A stretch of DNA of 36,289 nucleotides from Leptolyngbyaceae cyanobacterium HOT.MB2.61 (GCA_023511615.1 JAIMBL010000022.1:1-36289), one strand, 5' to 3'; positions 18,397 to 27,242 are shown, counted from the stretch's first letter. Numbers and translations: made by a program. The notes: a model not told the origin generated them from the letters alone.

Positions 18397-18891
18397 GCTT
18401 TGCACCTGCGACTTTATAGAGAGTACAACATCACCCTGTACCAACCTAAAGAACCAGAAGAATTTAGCCAACCTGAAATCCTCAGAACTTTTTTGAGAAA
18501 TTACTAGATTTTTATACACACAAAATTGCGTGTAGAAACAAAATCGAATTGAGCTTAAAACCTTACGGGGTAAGCCTTCGACAAGGAAGGACTTAGATTC
18601 ATCTGTGGACGAGTTTTTTCTAGTGTCGCATTTTTTACCAGAAGGTCGCTGTTTGCTAATTAGAACCAGTCTTATCCTGATGGTTCTAAATAAGTAAAAA
18701 TCAATAAAATCCTGATTTCCTGGTAAATGAATGAATAACCGAATTGGGAGTTGCTGAATCGCAGGATGAGTTGAAAGCTGCAACTTACTCGGCTCTAAAT
18801 CCATCTCAGAAGCAGCAATGATCTAAATTCACCGGTGTGGGCGATCACGTCCTCCCTCAACTGGAACAATCTACAAACTGGTTCTAATTAA

Positions 18892-18919
18892 TTGGATGCC
18901 TGAAGGATTGTGGTATAGT
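18892..18919 (+). promoter_or_regulatory. Candidate sigma-70-type promoter for the exporter operon
   Basis: TTGGAT (18892-18897), then a 16-base spacer, then TATAGT (18914-18919). Transcription would begin near 18926, giving a leader of about 60 bases before the parvulin start, which has AGGAAG at good spacing. Only the match to consensus supports this. Confidence 0.4.
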
Positions 18920-18986
18920 CACAGCATAGGGTGCTCCCAAACCATATCTACAAAGCTTTTCTGGCTCAGGGCTTAGGAAGACTACC

Positions 18987-19781
18987 ATGAGTAGCTATCT
19001 CAAAATTGGAAATCGCCTTTTAGATGGCGATCAGATTATTTCTGCGCTTGTGCAATATCAGCTTCTGGAAACATTGGTAGGGCAGGTAATTCTGGACGAT
19101 GTTATTAAGGATATTCAGTTAACACAGCAGGAAGTATTTCAGCTTTTGACTGGAATTACCAATCCCTCAATGCCAGATGACTTTGAAGGATTTGTTATTC
19201 AATGGTGCCAGGACAGAAGTGTGACACCAGAGTACTTCAATACTGTGATCATGCGCGGATTCCGGATCAAAAAATTCAAGCAGCTTTACTTTGCTGAACA
19301 GGTCGAATCGGAATTTCTTCGGGCTAAATCGGATCTAGATCAGGTGGAGTATTCACTCATTCAGCTGACTGATTTGACATTAGCACAGGAATTGTATTTT
19401 CAACTGCGAGACGATGGAGCCGATTTTGCTCAGTTGGCTCAGCAATATTCTTTAGGAAGTGAACGGCACACGGGAGGAAGAGTTGGTCCCGTATCCATGT
19501 CTACGATTCCGGCCGATGTGGCGACTCTCTTCTCTAGTGAGCAGGTAGGAACGGTCTATGGTCCAATTCCGATAGAAGATGTGTTCTGGATTGTTCGATT
19601 AGAGCATTTTTCAGCCGCACGCCTAACGGAATCTACCCGGTTTAATTTGATCAATCGAATGTATAACCAGTGGCTTCAGGCACAGGTCAAAAAAGTGTTG
19701 AGTACACCTGGCATGATTGCCGTACAGCCAGATTCAATAGAGCAATCTCGACAAGATGAACAGCCCTTAATGACGCAATAG
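18987..19781 (+). CDS. Parvulin-type peptidyl-prolyl isomerase of a secretion locus
   Basis: A 264-residue protein with an N-terminal helical part (about 1-110, SurA-like in layout) and a parvulin/rotamase domain at about 115-215. That domain carries family signatures FAQLAQQYSLG, GGRVGPV and the region VGTVYGPI. No signal peptide is seen, so it should act in the cytoplasm. In cyanobacteria such foldases are often encoded next to peptidase-like ABC exporters and HlyD adaptors, where they may keep cargo export-competent. Here the exporter gene follows 290 bp later; the gap holds one family D and one family B element, so the two were probably closer in the past. Substrates are inferred (the RTX proteins), not shown. 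The start is supported by AGGAAG. Confidence 0.85.
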   Translation: MSSYLKIGNRLLDGDQIISALVQYQLLETLVGQVILDDVIKDIQLTQQEVFQLLTGITNPSMPDDFEGFVIQWCQDRSVTPEYFNTVIMRGFRIKKFKQLYFAEQVESEFLRAKSDLDQVEYSLIQLTDLTLAQELYFQLRDDGADFAQLAQQYSLGSERHTGGRVGPVSMSTIPADVATLFSSEQVGTVYGPIPIEDVFWIVRLEHFSAARLTESTRFNLINRMYNQWLQAQVKKVLSTPGMIAVQPDSIEQSRQDEQPLMTQ

Positions 19782-19794
19782 TAAAAGGATGATG

Positions 19795-19874
19795 GGCGTT
19801 GCCGAAAAGCAGGGTGAATTGAAACGAAGTTTCAAGCATCCAGCACTTTTTTCATCTATAGATTCAGCAACACC
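19795..19874 (-). repeat. Family D palindromic element (80 bp)
   Basis: The ends GGCGTTGCCGAA and TTCAGCAACACC are inverted repeats. Flanks GGATGATG and GGATGACA match at six of eight bases. It begins 13 bp after the parvulin stop. Confidence 0.75.
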
Positions 19875-19933
19875 GGATGACATTGGATGATGACTGACTG
19901 ATGGGTGCAAGTCTTATGCCCTTGTGAGGGATC

Positions 19934-20047
19934 TATAGCGGTAGTCATTGTAGTTAGGACAGGGTGCAGGGGGAAAACCCTGGCTAGGGGCGAAACCTCC
20001 ACTTCCTCTCTAATTCCAATGTCCTAACGCACCTGCATAGAGCTATA
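19934..20047 (+). repeat. Family B miniature element, diverged
   Basis: Termini TATAGCGGTAGTCA and GCATAGAGCTATA; the core AGGACAGGGTGCAGGGGG matches the other copies. It ends 23 bp before the ABC exporter ATG and so forms most of that gene's upstream region. Confidence 0.75.
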
Positions 20048-20070
20048 TCAATTGAATTTAGGGAATTGAT

Positions 20071-23000
20071 ATGACACTTTTCGATGCCCCCATGCACTCA
20101 TTTCTTTCAGATTTTTTTGCTGCATGGCCCTTCAATCACCTTCCTCCCAATTTACGGGAGCAGGTTGCAGCAAAACTTCAGTTGCGCTCTTTTCAGCCCG
20201 GTGAGCTGATTTATCCCCCCAGAGAATTGCCTTCGGAAATTCACTGCATCGTACGGGAACGGGTACGAATTTTGGGACCAACTTCGTTTCAAAGCCCAAC
20301 TCTGGCAGTGGTAGGAAAGGGGACGGTTGTGGGTTGGGATTGCTTGCTGCGTCGGGTGGCAGCCGGATCGGTGCGGGCAACCATGAGTTTTGCAGACAGC
20401 GACCATGAGGTTTTGACACTGGCGCTTTCTGCGGATGAGTTTGAGGCGATCGCAGAAGCTCATCTCATGTCGGTGCTCATGGAACGGGTGACTGTGCTTG
20501 AGGTGTTTGATACGCTTTCTCGCTGCCTGTCTAATATGCCTGGACGCCCGTCAGATATTAATTTGAAGGAGATTGTGAATTATGTTGATCAGGAGCAATT
20601 AGCGGTTGTAAAACACTGGGATGGCTCTCAATCTAATGCATTGGAGTTGCCTTCTGATTACATCTGGCTTCTCAGTGGGGGCGAGTTTCTCAATCTTCCC
20701 GTCGGTACTCCGATCAAAAGTGTTGATCAGTTGCAGTTAACTCGAAAACTACGATTCCCAGTACGCCTGTTGGGGATTGATCGAAATTGCATTTCTTCCA
20801 CTTTGCTGCGGCGTACCATTCCCGCTATGACAGAGGGAAATGGAGAGCCTCTGGCTCCGGATGCCTTCTCCCCAGGGTCTCCTCCTATCTATTTTGCTCC
20901 GCCTGAGCCTCCGCCTGCTAACCATTCCTACCCTATCTGGCAGTCTTCGTCCTCTGACCCGATTGAAGATGTGGTAGCCTGCTTTGGCATGATCTGCGAT
21001 CGCTTGCAGGTACCGTATCGCCCCGATTCGCTGCGTCGCTCACTCAAACAGCAATCCGTCAAAAAGTTTGAACCATTTGATCTATACGTTCGCATTGCTC
21101 AAGCAATTGGATTGAATGCTCATGTTGTTCGTTTCACGCCTACATCAGGCGGCATCAATCGGCTCACTACTCCAGCCTTGATTCAATGTGGTGATATTTT
21201 TGCTGTCTTACATGATGTGACTCCCAATACCGTTGTGCTGGGTTCGCCACGGACGGGACTGTTACGTCTGGAACCAGAGGAACTAGCCTCTCGCCTGATG
21301 CTGAATCCAGTTCCTCCGGGAGAACAGGAGGGTTCTCAGTGTCGGGCGATCGTGGTGGAACGCCTGCCAACCACTCCGAAAAAGCGGTTTGGTTTCCATT
21401 GGTTCTTGCCAATGGTGATTAAGCAACGTGGCATCCTGGTGCAAGTTTTGCTGGCTTCAATCGTGATTCAACTGCTGGGTTTAGCCAATCCCTTACTGGT
21501 TCAGCAGGTGATTGACCATGTCATCATCAGTTCCAATGCTGGAGCGATGTCAATGTTTGGCATTTTGATGGTCATGTTTGCCTTTCTGGAAGGGGCGTTG
21601 ACTATTCTACGAACGTATTTGCTGATCGGCACGACAAACCGCATCGATTTGCACCTGGGAGTTGAAATTGTTCGTCACCTGTTACATTTGCCCCTGAACT
21701 TTTTTGAAAAACGTCCGGTTGGGGAACTATCATCCCGACTCCTGGAACTGGAAAACATTCGCCAATTCATGACGGATACTGCCATTACAACCGTTATGGA
21801 CGTGGTATTTTCCATCTTTTATATCGGAGTCATGCTGCTCTACAGCGCCTGGCTGACCGCCTGTGTGCTGCTTACGATTCCGATAGTGATTATTTCCATG
21901 TTGATTATGTCGGGGATTCAGCAGAAACTAATTCGTGTTAAGGCCGACCAAGGGGCAAAGGTCCAGTCTTATCTGGTAGAGGTTCTGAGTGGGATTTCAT
22001 CGGTTAAATCACAACACATGGAATCGTTAGTAGAAGCAACCTGGCGCGATCGCTATGTGCAATATCTGACCAGTGGCTTTACCACATCAACGGTCAACAC
22101 CATCTTCTACTCCTATAGCCAGTTTCTCAATACCATCAGTAGTTTGCTGGTGTTATGGGTCGGTGCTGATCTGGTGTTAAAAGGGGAGTTGTCTTTAGGT
22201 GGATTGATCGCTTTCCGAATTCTGACCGGATATGTGACGGGTCCGCTTTTACGTCTGGCCCGACTGTGGCAGCGTTTTCAAGAAACGTCACTTTCGATGG
22301 AATTACTAGCGGATATTGCCGATTCTCCAGTTGAAGAGGAGCTAGCAGCGGAAAGAGGCCGACTTCAACTGCCTGCTATTAGTGGACATGTGCAATATCA
22401 GGGTGTTAGTTTTGCATTTAAACCTGGACAGCTTCAACTATCGAATGTTGATTTAGATGTTCCGGCTGGTACCTTTGTGGGTATTGTGGGGCAAAGTGGT
22501 TCGGGAAAAAGTACACTCATGAAGTTGCTGCCCCGTCTGTACGTACCGCAAAACGGCAGCATTACGATTGATGGGTATGATATCAGCAAAATTGATTTGA
22601 ATTCTTTGCGATCGCAGGTTGGAATTGTTTCTCAGGATGCGGTTCTGTTTCAGGGAACCATTCGAGACAATATTGCATTGTTTGAAAATCTGCCCGATGA
22701 GGACATTATTGCGGCAGCAAAGGTTGCAGAAGCTCATGATTTTATCATGCAGCTTCCGGAAGGGTATAACACTCAGGTAGGAGAGCGGGGTAGCAACCTG
22801 TCAGGAGGACAGCGGCAACGAATCGCGATCGCCCGTGTTGTAATCCGTAATCCCCGGTTGCTGATTTTTGATGAGGCAACCAGCGCCCTGGACTATGAAA
22901 CGGAACGGAAGGTTTGCACCAATTTAATGCATCGGTTCAAAGACCGCACCTGTTTCTTCATTACCCATCGACTCAATACCATTGCTCGTGCCGATTGGAT

Positions 23001-23109
23001 TCTGTTTATGCAATCGGGCATCATTGCCGAGCAGGGAACCCATTCTAATTTGATGGCCCGTCGCCAGCTCTATTACTGCCTGTATTCTCAACAATCCCGT
23101 GAAGCGTGA
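20071..23109 (+). CDS. Type I secretion ABC exporter with CRP-like and C39-like domains
   Basis: A 1012-residue HetC-like exporter. Residues about 10-145 resemble a cyclic-nucleotide-binding fold. Residues about 297-410 form a C39 peptidase-like domain in which the catalytic Cys position is Asp (D300 in EDVVACFGM) and the His position is Ile (I376 in IFAVL). It should therefore be proteolytically dead and serve to dock cargo, as in HlyB. Six membrane helices follow (about 450-720), then the ATPase: Walker A GQSGSGKST, signature LSGGQRQRIAIAR, Walker B LLIFDEATSALD, His switch ITHRL. The start is supported by AGGGA upstream. The HlyD adaptor gene follows 13 bp after the stop, so the two are co-transcribed. 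Cargo is likely the RTX proteins at 17226 and 27791. The outer-membrane TolC partner is not in the window. Confidence 0.94.
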   Translation: MTLFDAPMHSFLSDFFAAWPFNHLPPNLREQVAAKLQLRSFQPGELIYPPRELPSEIHCIVRERVRILGPTSFQSPTLAVVGKGTVVGWDCLLRRVAAGSVRATMSFADSDHEVLTLALSADEFEAIAEAHLMSVLMERVTVLEVFDTLSRCLSNMPGRPSDINLKEIVNYVDQEQLAVVKHWDGSQSNALELPSDYIWLLSGGEFLNLPVGTPIKSVDQLQLTRKLRFPVRLLGIDRNCISSTLLRRTIPAMTEGNGEPLAPDAFSPGSPPIYFAPPEPPPANHSYPIWQSSSSDPIEDVVACFGMICDRLQVPYRPDSLRRSLKQQSVKKFEPFDLYVRIAQAIGLNAHVVRFTPTSGGINRLTTPALIQCGDIFAVLHDVTPNTVVLGSPRTGLLRLEPEELASRLMLNPVPPGEQEGSQCRAIVVERLPTTPKKRFGFHWFLPMVIKQRGILVQVLLASIVIQLLGLANPLLVQQVIDHVIISSNAGAMSMFGILMVMFAFLEGALTILRTYLLIGTTNRIDLHLGVEIVRHLLHLPLNFFEKRPVGELSSRLLELENIRQFMTDTAITTVMDVVFSIFYIGVMLLYSAWLTACVLLTIPIVIISMLIMSGIQQKLIRVKADQGAKVQSYLVEVLSGISSVKSQHMESLVEATWRDRYVQYLTSGFTTSTVNTIFYSYSQFLNTISSLLVLWVGADLVLKGELSLGGLIAFRILTGYVTGPLLRLARLWQRFQETSLSMELLADIADSPVEEELAAERGRLQLPAISGHVQYQGVSFAFKPGQLQLSNVDLDVPAGTFVGIVGQSGSGKSTLMKLLPRLYVPQNGSITIDGYDISKIDLNSLRSQVGIVSQDAVLFQGTIRDNIALFENLPDEDIIAAAKVAEAHDFIMQLPEGYNTQVGERGSNLSGGQRQRIAIARVVIRNPRLLIFDEATSALDYETERKVCTNLMHRFKDRTCFFITHRLNTIARADWILFMQSGIIAEQGTHSNLMARRQLYYCLYSQQSREA

Positions 23110-23122
23110 ATGGAGAAAGATT

Positions 23123-24598
23123 ATGAAACGTCGTCACTGGTTACTTTACCCAATTGGAGCATTACAAGATCGCTACCGAACCATGCTGAACCAAGTCGAG
23201 CAAGACCTGGAAACGAAAAGCATTGGTTTGCCATCCACGGCAAACTGGACTAAAAGAATGACACAGGTCATTCTGGTTGGAATTACGGTAGGGGCTGGCT
23301 GGTCAATCTTTGCACGGGTTGATGTGGTCGTGAATGCCACTGGCAAATTAGAACCGTTGTCGCAATCACAGGTAATTCAGTCCAGGGTGGGGGGGACCGT
23401 GACCGCTGTCCTGGTGCGGGAAGGAGATTCGGTAAAGCAAGGGCAATTATTGATGCAGCTGGATAAAACAGCACTTCATAATCAAATGCAGGCCCTTCTG
23501 TTACAACGGGAACAACTGGTTAAAGAAACCGCTGTTTTGCGAATGGCTCACCAGGGTAAGCCTTTAGAAGCTTTAAACCAGAGTAAGGCAGAAATTCCAC
23601 CGGAACTGATGAACCGGGTTCAAACTCGGCTACTACTTGTCGCTCAAATAACGGGAGATCCAGGTCAGCTATCACCAGAACAATATCAACGGTATGAGCT
23701 GTTTCAGCGGCAATTGCGCGATCGCCAATCCCTCACCCAACTACAGGAATCTAACATCCAGTCACAAATTGCCGAAGCAGAAGCACAACTGGCCCAAACC
23801 AGATTTCAACTCCAAACCGAACGAGAACTTCTGGCCAGACTCAAACCTCTGGTTGATCAGGGGGCGATTTCACAGGTCAACCTGCTCCAGCGCAAAGTCA
23901 GTGTAAGCGAATTACGTAAGCAACTCATCCAAAATAGTTTGCAGAAACGGCAGTTAGAAGTGAATCGGTTACAGTCAAGGGTGGAAGAGGGTAAATTGTT
24001 GAATGAAACCCAACAGGATTTGCAACGCCAGTTAGCAGAATTAGATGCTCAGTTTGATGCCACTATTAAGGACAACCAGAGGCAACTGATTCAGGTCATT
24101 GCTCAACTAAATCAGGCCAAAATTGACCTCAAAAATCAGGATTTGCGCGCACCTGTTGATGGGGTAGTGTTCAACCTGAGAACCAAACTTCCCGGTGTTG
24201 TTGCCCAACCTGGGCAGGCATTGCTGCAAGTGGTTCCAAGTGAATCGCTGACTGCACGAGTACAGGTTGCCAATGCGGATATTGCGAATATCCGGGTAGG
24301 GATGCCAGTGGATATCCGAGTCGATGCTTATCCATTCACTGAGTATGGTTCGATCAAAGGAGTAGTTTCACGACTCGGCAGCGAGGCCATTCAGTTAAGT
24401 GAAAACACTCCTGGACTGACTGTTTTTCCAGTGGAAATCCGACTGGAACGCCAGTTTTTAGAACGCAAGTCTGAGCGATTGCCGCTGACACCAGGAATGA
24501 GCTTAACCGCCATGATCAAAGTGCGCCAGCGTGCACCTATCAGTTACGTGACAGAGGAAATTACAAAGGCATTTGATGGGATTAAGTCTGTACGTTGA
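23123..24598 (+). CDS. HlyD-family membrane fusion protein
   Basis: A 491-residue periplasmic adaptor of type I secretion. It has a short cytoplasmic N-terminus, one membrane helix (about residues 45-62, VILVGITVGAGWSIFA) and the first lipoyl half (VVVNATGKLEP and GTVTAVLVREGDSVKQGQLL). A long Gln- and Leu-rich coiled coil (about 115-335) follows, then the second lipoyl half (LRAPVDGVVFNL) and a beta-barrel domain. It would bridge the ABC exporter to a TolC-like channel. The start is placed at 23123 (ATG with GGAG eight bases upstream); a GTG eight codons earlier overlaps the ABC gene and is less likely. The small genes downstream are probably not in the same tight operon, as 193 bp separates them. 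That gap has a GC-rich stretch but no full miniature element. Confidence 0.95.
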   Translation: MKRRHWLLYPIGALQDRYRTMLNQVEQDLETKSIGLPSTANWTKRMTQVILVGITVGAGWSIFARVDVVVNATGKLEPLSQSQVIQSRVGGTVTAVLVREGDSVKQGQLLMQLDKTALHNQMQALLLQREQLVKETAVLRMAHQGKPLEALNQSKAEIPPELMNRVQTRLLLVAQITGDPGQLSPEQYQRYELFQRQLRDRQSLTQLQESNIQSQIAEAEAQLAQTRFQLQTERELLARLKPLVDQGAISQVNLLQRKVSVSELRKQLIQNSLQKRQLEVNRLQSRVEEGKLLNETQQDLQRQLAELDAQFDATIKDNQRQLIQVIAQLNQAKIDLKNQDLRAPVDGVVFNLRTKLPGVVAQPGQALLQVVPSESLTARVQVANADIANIRVGMPVDIRVDAYPFTEYGSIKGVVSRLGSEAIQLSENTPGLTVFPVEIRLERQFLERKSERLPLTPGMSLTAMIKVRQRAPISYVTEEITKAFDGIKSVR

Positions 24599-24791
24599 CT
24601 CGTAAATCTAATCAGAAATGCAAATTAAATGGCAGAGTGTGTTAGGCAAACCGTATGAGAGCCGGCCTCCAGGCAGAGGTAGAACCCCTGCACCTCTGAC
24701 AAAACTTTCTCTCTGTTGTACTAGCTGCCATCACTGACCACTTCAAGCTCATTACGAGCACTACCCATTGATTATTGATGAGGAAACTGAA

Positions 24792-24953
24792 ATGCATAAA
24801 TCTCTACTGGCTTTCATTTTGTTTGTTTGCAGCGCAGCTTTCACGTTGATGGTCCTCAATCTATTTGTAAATAGATCGATGTCTAATAGCACATCGAATC
24901 CGCCTGCTCAGGAGAATTGGGATACCCCTTCTTCTGGGGGCAATGGTTATTGA
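24792..24953 (+). CDS. Small single-helix membrane protein (53 aa)
   Basis: MHKSLLAFILFVCSAAFTL opens a hydrophobic segment running to about residue 29, followed by a short polar tail ending PSSGGNGY. The ATG at 24792 has GAGGAAA upstream; a longer frame from 24768 lacks a site. The tail could face the periplasm. It lies between the HlyD gene and a secreted protein gene that also begins MH. No family is recognised; a role in the secretion machinery or as a small exported product is possible but unproven. Confidence 0.6.
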   Translation: MHKSLLAFILFVCSAAFTLMVLNLFVNRSMSNSTSNPPAQENWDTPSSGGNGY

Positions 24954-25070
24954 TTCTCTTAGTAGGGGGATGATTTGGGGCGTAAAGGCTAATGGCCGAT
25001 TGAGCTACGCGATCACTAAATTGTTCTACATTTTGATTTCACTCAAACCCTATTCAGGAGAAAAATTCTG

Positions 25071-25514
25071 ATGCATAGAACACTGGCAATGTTTACCTTA
25101 ACTATTTGCGGATTTGTGATTACCCCAATGGCATTTGCTCGGCCTCTGATTGCCCATCAGCAAACTTCTGCTGGTGATGTTGAAGTCATGATTCATCTTG
25201 ATCCAGATGATTCGCCCTATGCTGGGAAGCCTACGTTAACCTGGTTTATGCTGATGCGACGGGATGGCGATATGATTTCTCCTTCAAGCTGTAATTGTCG
25301 TGTTGTTGCTTACGACTCTCGCAATCGGGCGATCGCTCATCACTTGCCTCTTTCACCGATACCAATTGAAGGACACCAGAAAGGCCATGAAGCAATAAGC
25401 ACAATGATTACGTTTCCCAAACCAGGTTCCTACACGGTTGTTTTGTCAGGCAACTCAAAGAAGGGAGATTTTAATCAATTTGAACTGAAGTTTCCTGTGA
25501 AAGTTCGCCCTTAA
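25071..25514 (+). CDS. Secreted beta-sandwich protein, YtkA-like
   Basis: A 147-residue protein with a clear signal peptide (MHRTLAMFTLTICGFVI, likely cut after AFA near residue 23). The mature part has the pattern of a YtkA/CopC-like immunoglobulin-type fold: GDVEVMIHLDPDDSPYAGKP, then TWFMLMRRDGD, a CNC motif, and a final strand region KPGSYTVVLSG...FELKFPVKV. Such domains occur in periplasmic proteins, sometimes with metal binding. AGGAG ten bases upstream supports the start. It lies in a run of small exported-protein genes between the exporter and the RTX-CHRD gene. The family call rests on pattern only. Confidence 0.7.
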   Translation: MHRTLAMFTLTICGFVITPMAFARPLIAHQQTSAGDVEVMIHLDPDDSPYAGKPTLTWFMLMRRDGDMISPSSCNCRVVAYDSRNRAIAHHLPLSPIPIEGHQKGHEAISTMITFPKPGSYTVVLSGNSKKGDFNQFELKFPVKVRP

Positions 25515-25549
25515 TGAAGTTGAAACGCAGTAATTACAAGGAGTTTCCG

Positions 25550-25654
25550 ATGGTTAGATTGCGTTATCGCTCCATCCAATTGTTCATCCTGATCCCTGCT
25601 CTGGTCAGCGCAATGTTTCTTATCTGTACCGTTCATTGCAGCCTGCCTCATTAG
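25550..25654 (+). CDS. Tiny hydrophobic protein (34 aa)
   Basis: AAGGAG lies eight bases before this ATG, which opens a 34-codon frame: a basic start (MVRLRYR), a hydrophobic core (LFILIPALVSAMFLIC) and a short end TVHCSLPH. The layout is that of a one-helix membrane peptide. It begins 35 bp after the YtkA-like gene and is on the same strand, so co-transcription is likely. No homologue is recognised. It is the third hydrophobic-start product in a row after the HlyD gene. Confidence 0.5.
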   Translation: MVRLRYRSIQLFILIPALVSAMFLICTVHCSLPH

Positions 25655-25731
25655 GATTCCAGCTCATTAAGATTTTGAACAAATTAGGGTGTTCTCCACG
25701 TCAACTCCTATTCCAGAGATGTGGTGACATT

Positions 25732-26160
25732 ATGAAGGTACTATCCCAACGAAACGAGTCCATCTTTGCCAGAGAATCACATTTTGCCGCTCAAAATTCG
25801 CGATCGCAGATTAAGCAGGAGTTACGGCAGAAAATTTATACCGCACTACAGTCTGCCAAAAACTTACCACCAGAGGACTGCTTGAAAGAGATTGAAACCA
25901 GGCTTTTAGCAATTCAAAGTGATTGCAGGGCTCTGAAGAAAACATTCATTGTCGTTGAAGAGAAGATCACCTGCGACCAGTATGAATTAGGTGGGTCCAA
26001 CCAGGACACGGCAATCCTGTTTCGGGGTCCTGCTGAAGATGCTTCGGTTGCAATCTGTGTAACGGCTAAAGGCTCCCTCCTCCATCGCAATGGCTATCCC
26101 TGGACGGTTTATCGAAATGCGGGAGATGTGGATCCAATCGAATATTCTTCACCTCTGTGA
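25732..26160 (+). CDS. Unknown small soluble protein (142 aa)
   Basis: Starting at the first ATG (MKVLSQRNESIF) the protein has 142 residues, with a helical N-terminal half (SQIKQELRQKIYTALQSAKN, then CLKEIETRLLAIQSDCRALKK) and a beta-rich C-terminal half (ITCDQYELGG, TAILFRGPAEDASVAICVTAKG). No signal peptide or known motif. The frame is open upstream to 25636, inside the previous small gene, but only a TTG is available there. The ribosome binding site is weak. It ends 23 bp before a family C element. The function is not known. Confidence 0.6.
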   Translation: MKVLSQRNESIFARESHFAAQNSRSQIKQELRQKIYTALQSAKNLPPEDCLKEIETRLLAIQSDCRALKKTFIVVEEKITCDQYELGGSNQDTAILFRGPAEDASVAICVTAKGSLLHRNGYPWTVYRNAGDVDPIEYSSPL

Positions 26161-26182
26161 TTCTGTTCATCTTCGAGGCTAC

Positions 26183-26291
26183 TAAGTAGGTAGACATAAT
26201 TAATTGGAAGAAAGGGGAGTGGAGGCGTTGCCCCCAGGCAGGGGGTTTCACCCCTTCCACCCCCAAAAATTTAATTGCATCCAGCTACTTA
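26183..26291 (+). repeat. Family C miniature element (109 bp)
   Basis: Termini TAAGTAGGTAGACATAATTA and GCATCCAGCTACTTA; two GC-rich hairpins in the core. It is followed with no gap by a family E copy, so two elements of different families are joined end to end. Confidence 0.82.
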
Positions 26292-26394
26292 CTCTGTCAA
26301 ATTGAATTTGACAGTTGGCGAATACCCAGGAAGTTGATGAGGGTTAAATCCTGACGGGTCGCATATCCGTCAAAATTTTCCTGACGGAACACTA
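26292..26394 (+). repeat. Family E repeat (about 103 bp)
   Basis: It opens with the 21-bp perfect palindrome CTGTCAAATTG/AATTTGACAG and closes with CCGTCAAAATTTTCCTGACGG, itself an inverted repeat. Related copies are at 18202-18302 and 1-32. Confidence 0.82.
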
Positions 26395-26453
26395 CCCAGA
26401 TCCTCAAACAAAATTTCGGGCAGCTAAAGTGTTTATTTCAGCGCCGTTCTCAC

Positions 26454-27242
26454 CTAAAGATCGTCAGCATAGACCAGGCGAGTTGCGGATCGCAATTCAA
26501 ACAATAGATACTCTTCCATCACGCTCCAGAGAAAAGCACGCAATGTTTTGCGCCGCGCTTCAAGTGGAATTGAATATTCAAACGGCGAATCACAGGGCTT
26601 GAGCTTTGCTAAATGATTTTCACACCCACAGCCATGCTCAAGAAAATATCCATGCTGACTGGATACACTGTCGATCAACCGTCGGAGCATTGATACGTAA
26701 CCACCATGAAGAATGGCATCGAATTTTCGAGCTACTGCCAGGTCCTGCTCACTAAAGCGAAAGGAGCGAACCTCGAACAGGTCTAGGCGTTGTAAAGGGT
26801 GTAGAAATGTCCAGTAGAATGTGGCTGGCACATCATAGCCAAGTTCATCAAATAAATCACTGACAATATTCACTAGCGCAAGGCGTTCATGCTGTTGAGA
26901 CTCAAGAGCTGATAGATCGTTCCGAATTTGCTGAAAGTCCGGGTAATTTTCGGGAAGAAAGGCTTCTCCAAAATGGACTACCGCTTCCCACGCTAGCAGC
27001 CCATTTCCTTCACCATAAGCATGCTTGAGATGTTCAGCATCAGGACGCTCTAAAAAGAGGGTGTGGCCATACTGATTTTTGGCTAAAAATACCTGAGCCA
27101 TTGCTGTGTAAACATGGGGCTCACTCATCCAGCTACCCCTGGCAATCCGTTGCCAGGCTTCCGGCATATATTCAAGTGGCACAGCAGGTTCCCCGTTAAT
27201 TGCAGTCAGGCGTGGGCTAGAAGTAACCATTGCAGATTGCAT
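26454..27242 (-). CDS. Unknown soluble protein with a Cys/His motif (262 aa)
   Basis: I do not recognise this protein. It is helical, rich in aromatic and acidic residues, without signal peptide or membrane segment. Notable is a Cys/His group near residue 205 (HGCGCENHLAKLKPC), which could bind a metal or cofactor, and a preceding stretch FSEQDLAVARKFDAILHGGY. The start at 27242 is supported by GGAG eight bases upstream. It is transcribed away from the RTX-CHRD gene, with a 548-bp spacer between, and it sits inside the secretion district, so a regulatory or maturation role is possible but only by association. Confidence 0.72.
   Translation of the reverse strand: MQSAMVTSSPRLTAINGEPAVPLEYMPEAWQRIARGSWMSEPHVYTAMAQVFLAKNQYGHTLFLERPDAEHLKHAYGEGNGLLAWEAVVHFGEAFLPENYPDFQQIRNDLSALESQQHERLALVNIVSDLFDELGYDVPATFYWTFLHPLQRLDLFEVRSFRFSEQDLAVARKFDAILHGGYVSMLRRLIDSVSSQHGYFLEHGCGCENHLAKLKPCDSPFEYSIPLEARRKTLRAFLWSVMEEYLLFELRSATRLVYADDL

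Larger units (their letters stand above)
18012..18986 (+). other. Repeat-filled spacer upstream of the exporter genes
   Basis: Nearly 1 kb with a family F end (18038-18056), a family E copy (18202-18302), a family D copy (18317-18396), a partial family D-like end near 18750-18785 and a promoter candidate at 18892-18919. An open frame on the minus strand (18379-18804) begins in the D-like fragment and ends in the family D element; its sequence has no domain-like order. Confidence 0.6.

Noticed and set aside
18379-18804. 141-codon minus-strand frame
   Set aside because: It begins and ends in family D-like repeat sequence, has no ribosome binding site and reads as low-order sequence rich in Ser, Phe and Lys.
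20071-24598. Peptidase-containing bacteriocin/RiPP exporter with double-glycine leader cleavage
   Set aside because: The C39-like domain lacks the catalytic Cys and His, and no small precursor with a GG leader or maturation enzyme is visible. RTX cargo is the better reading.
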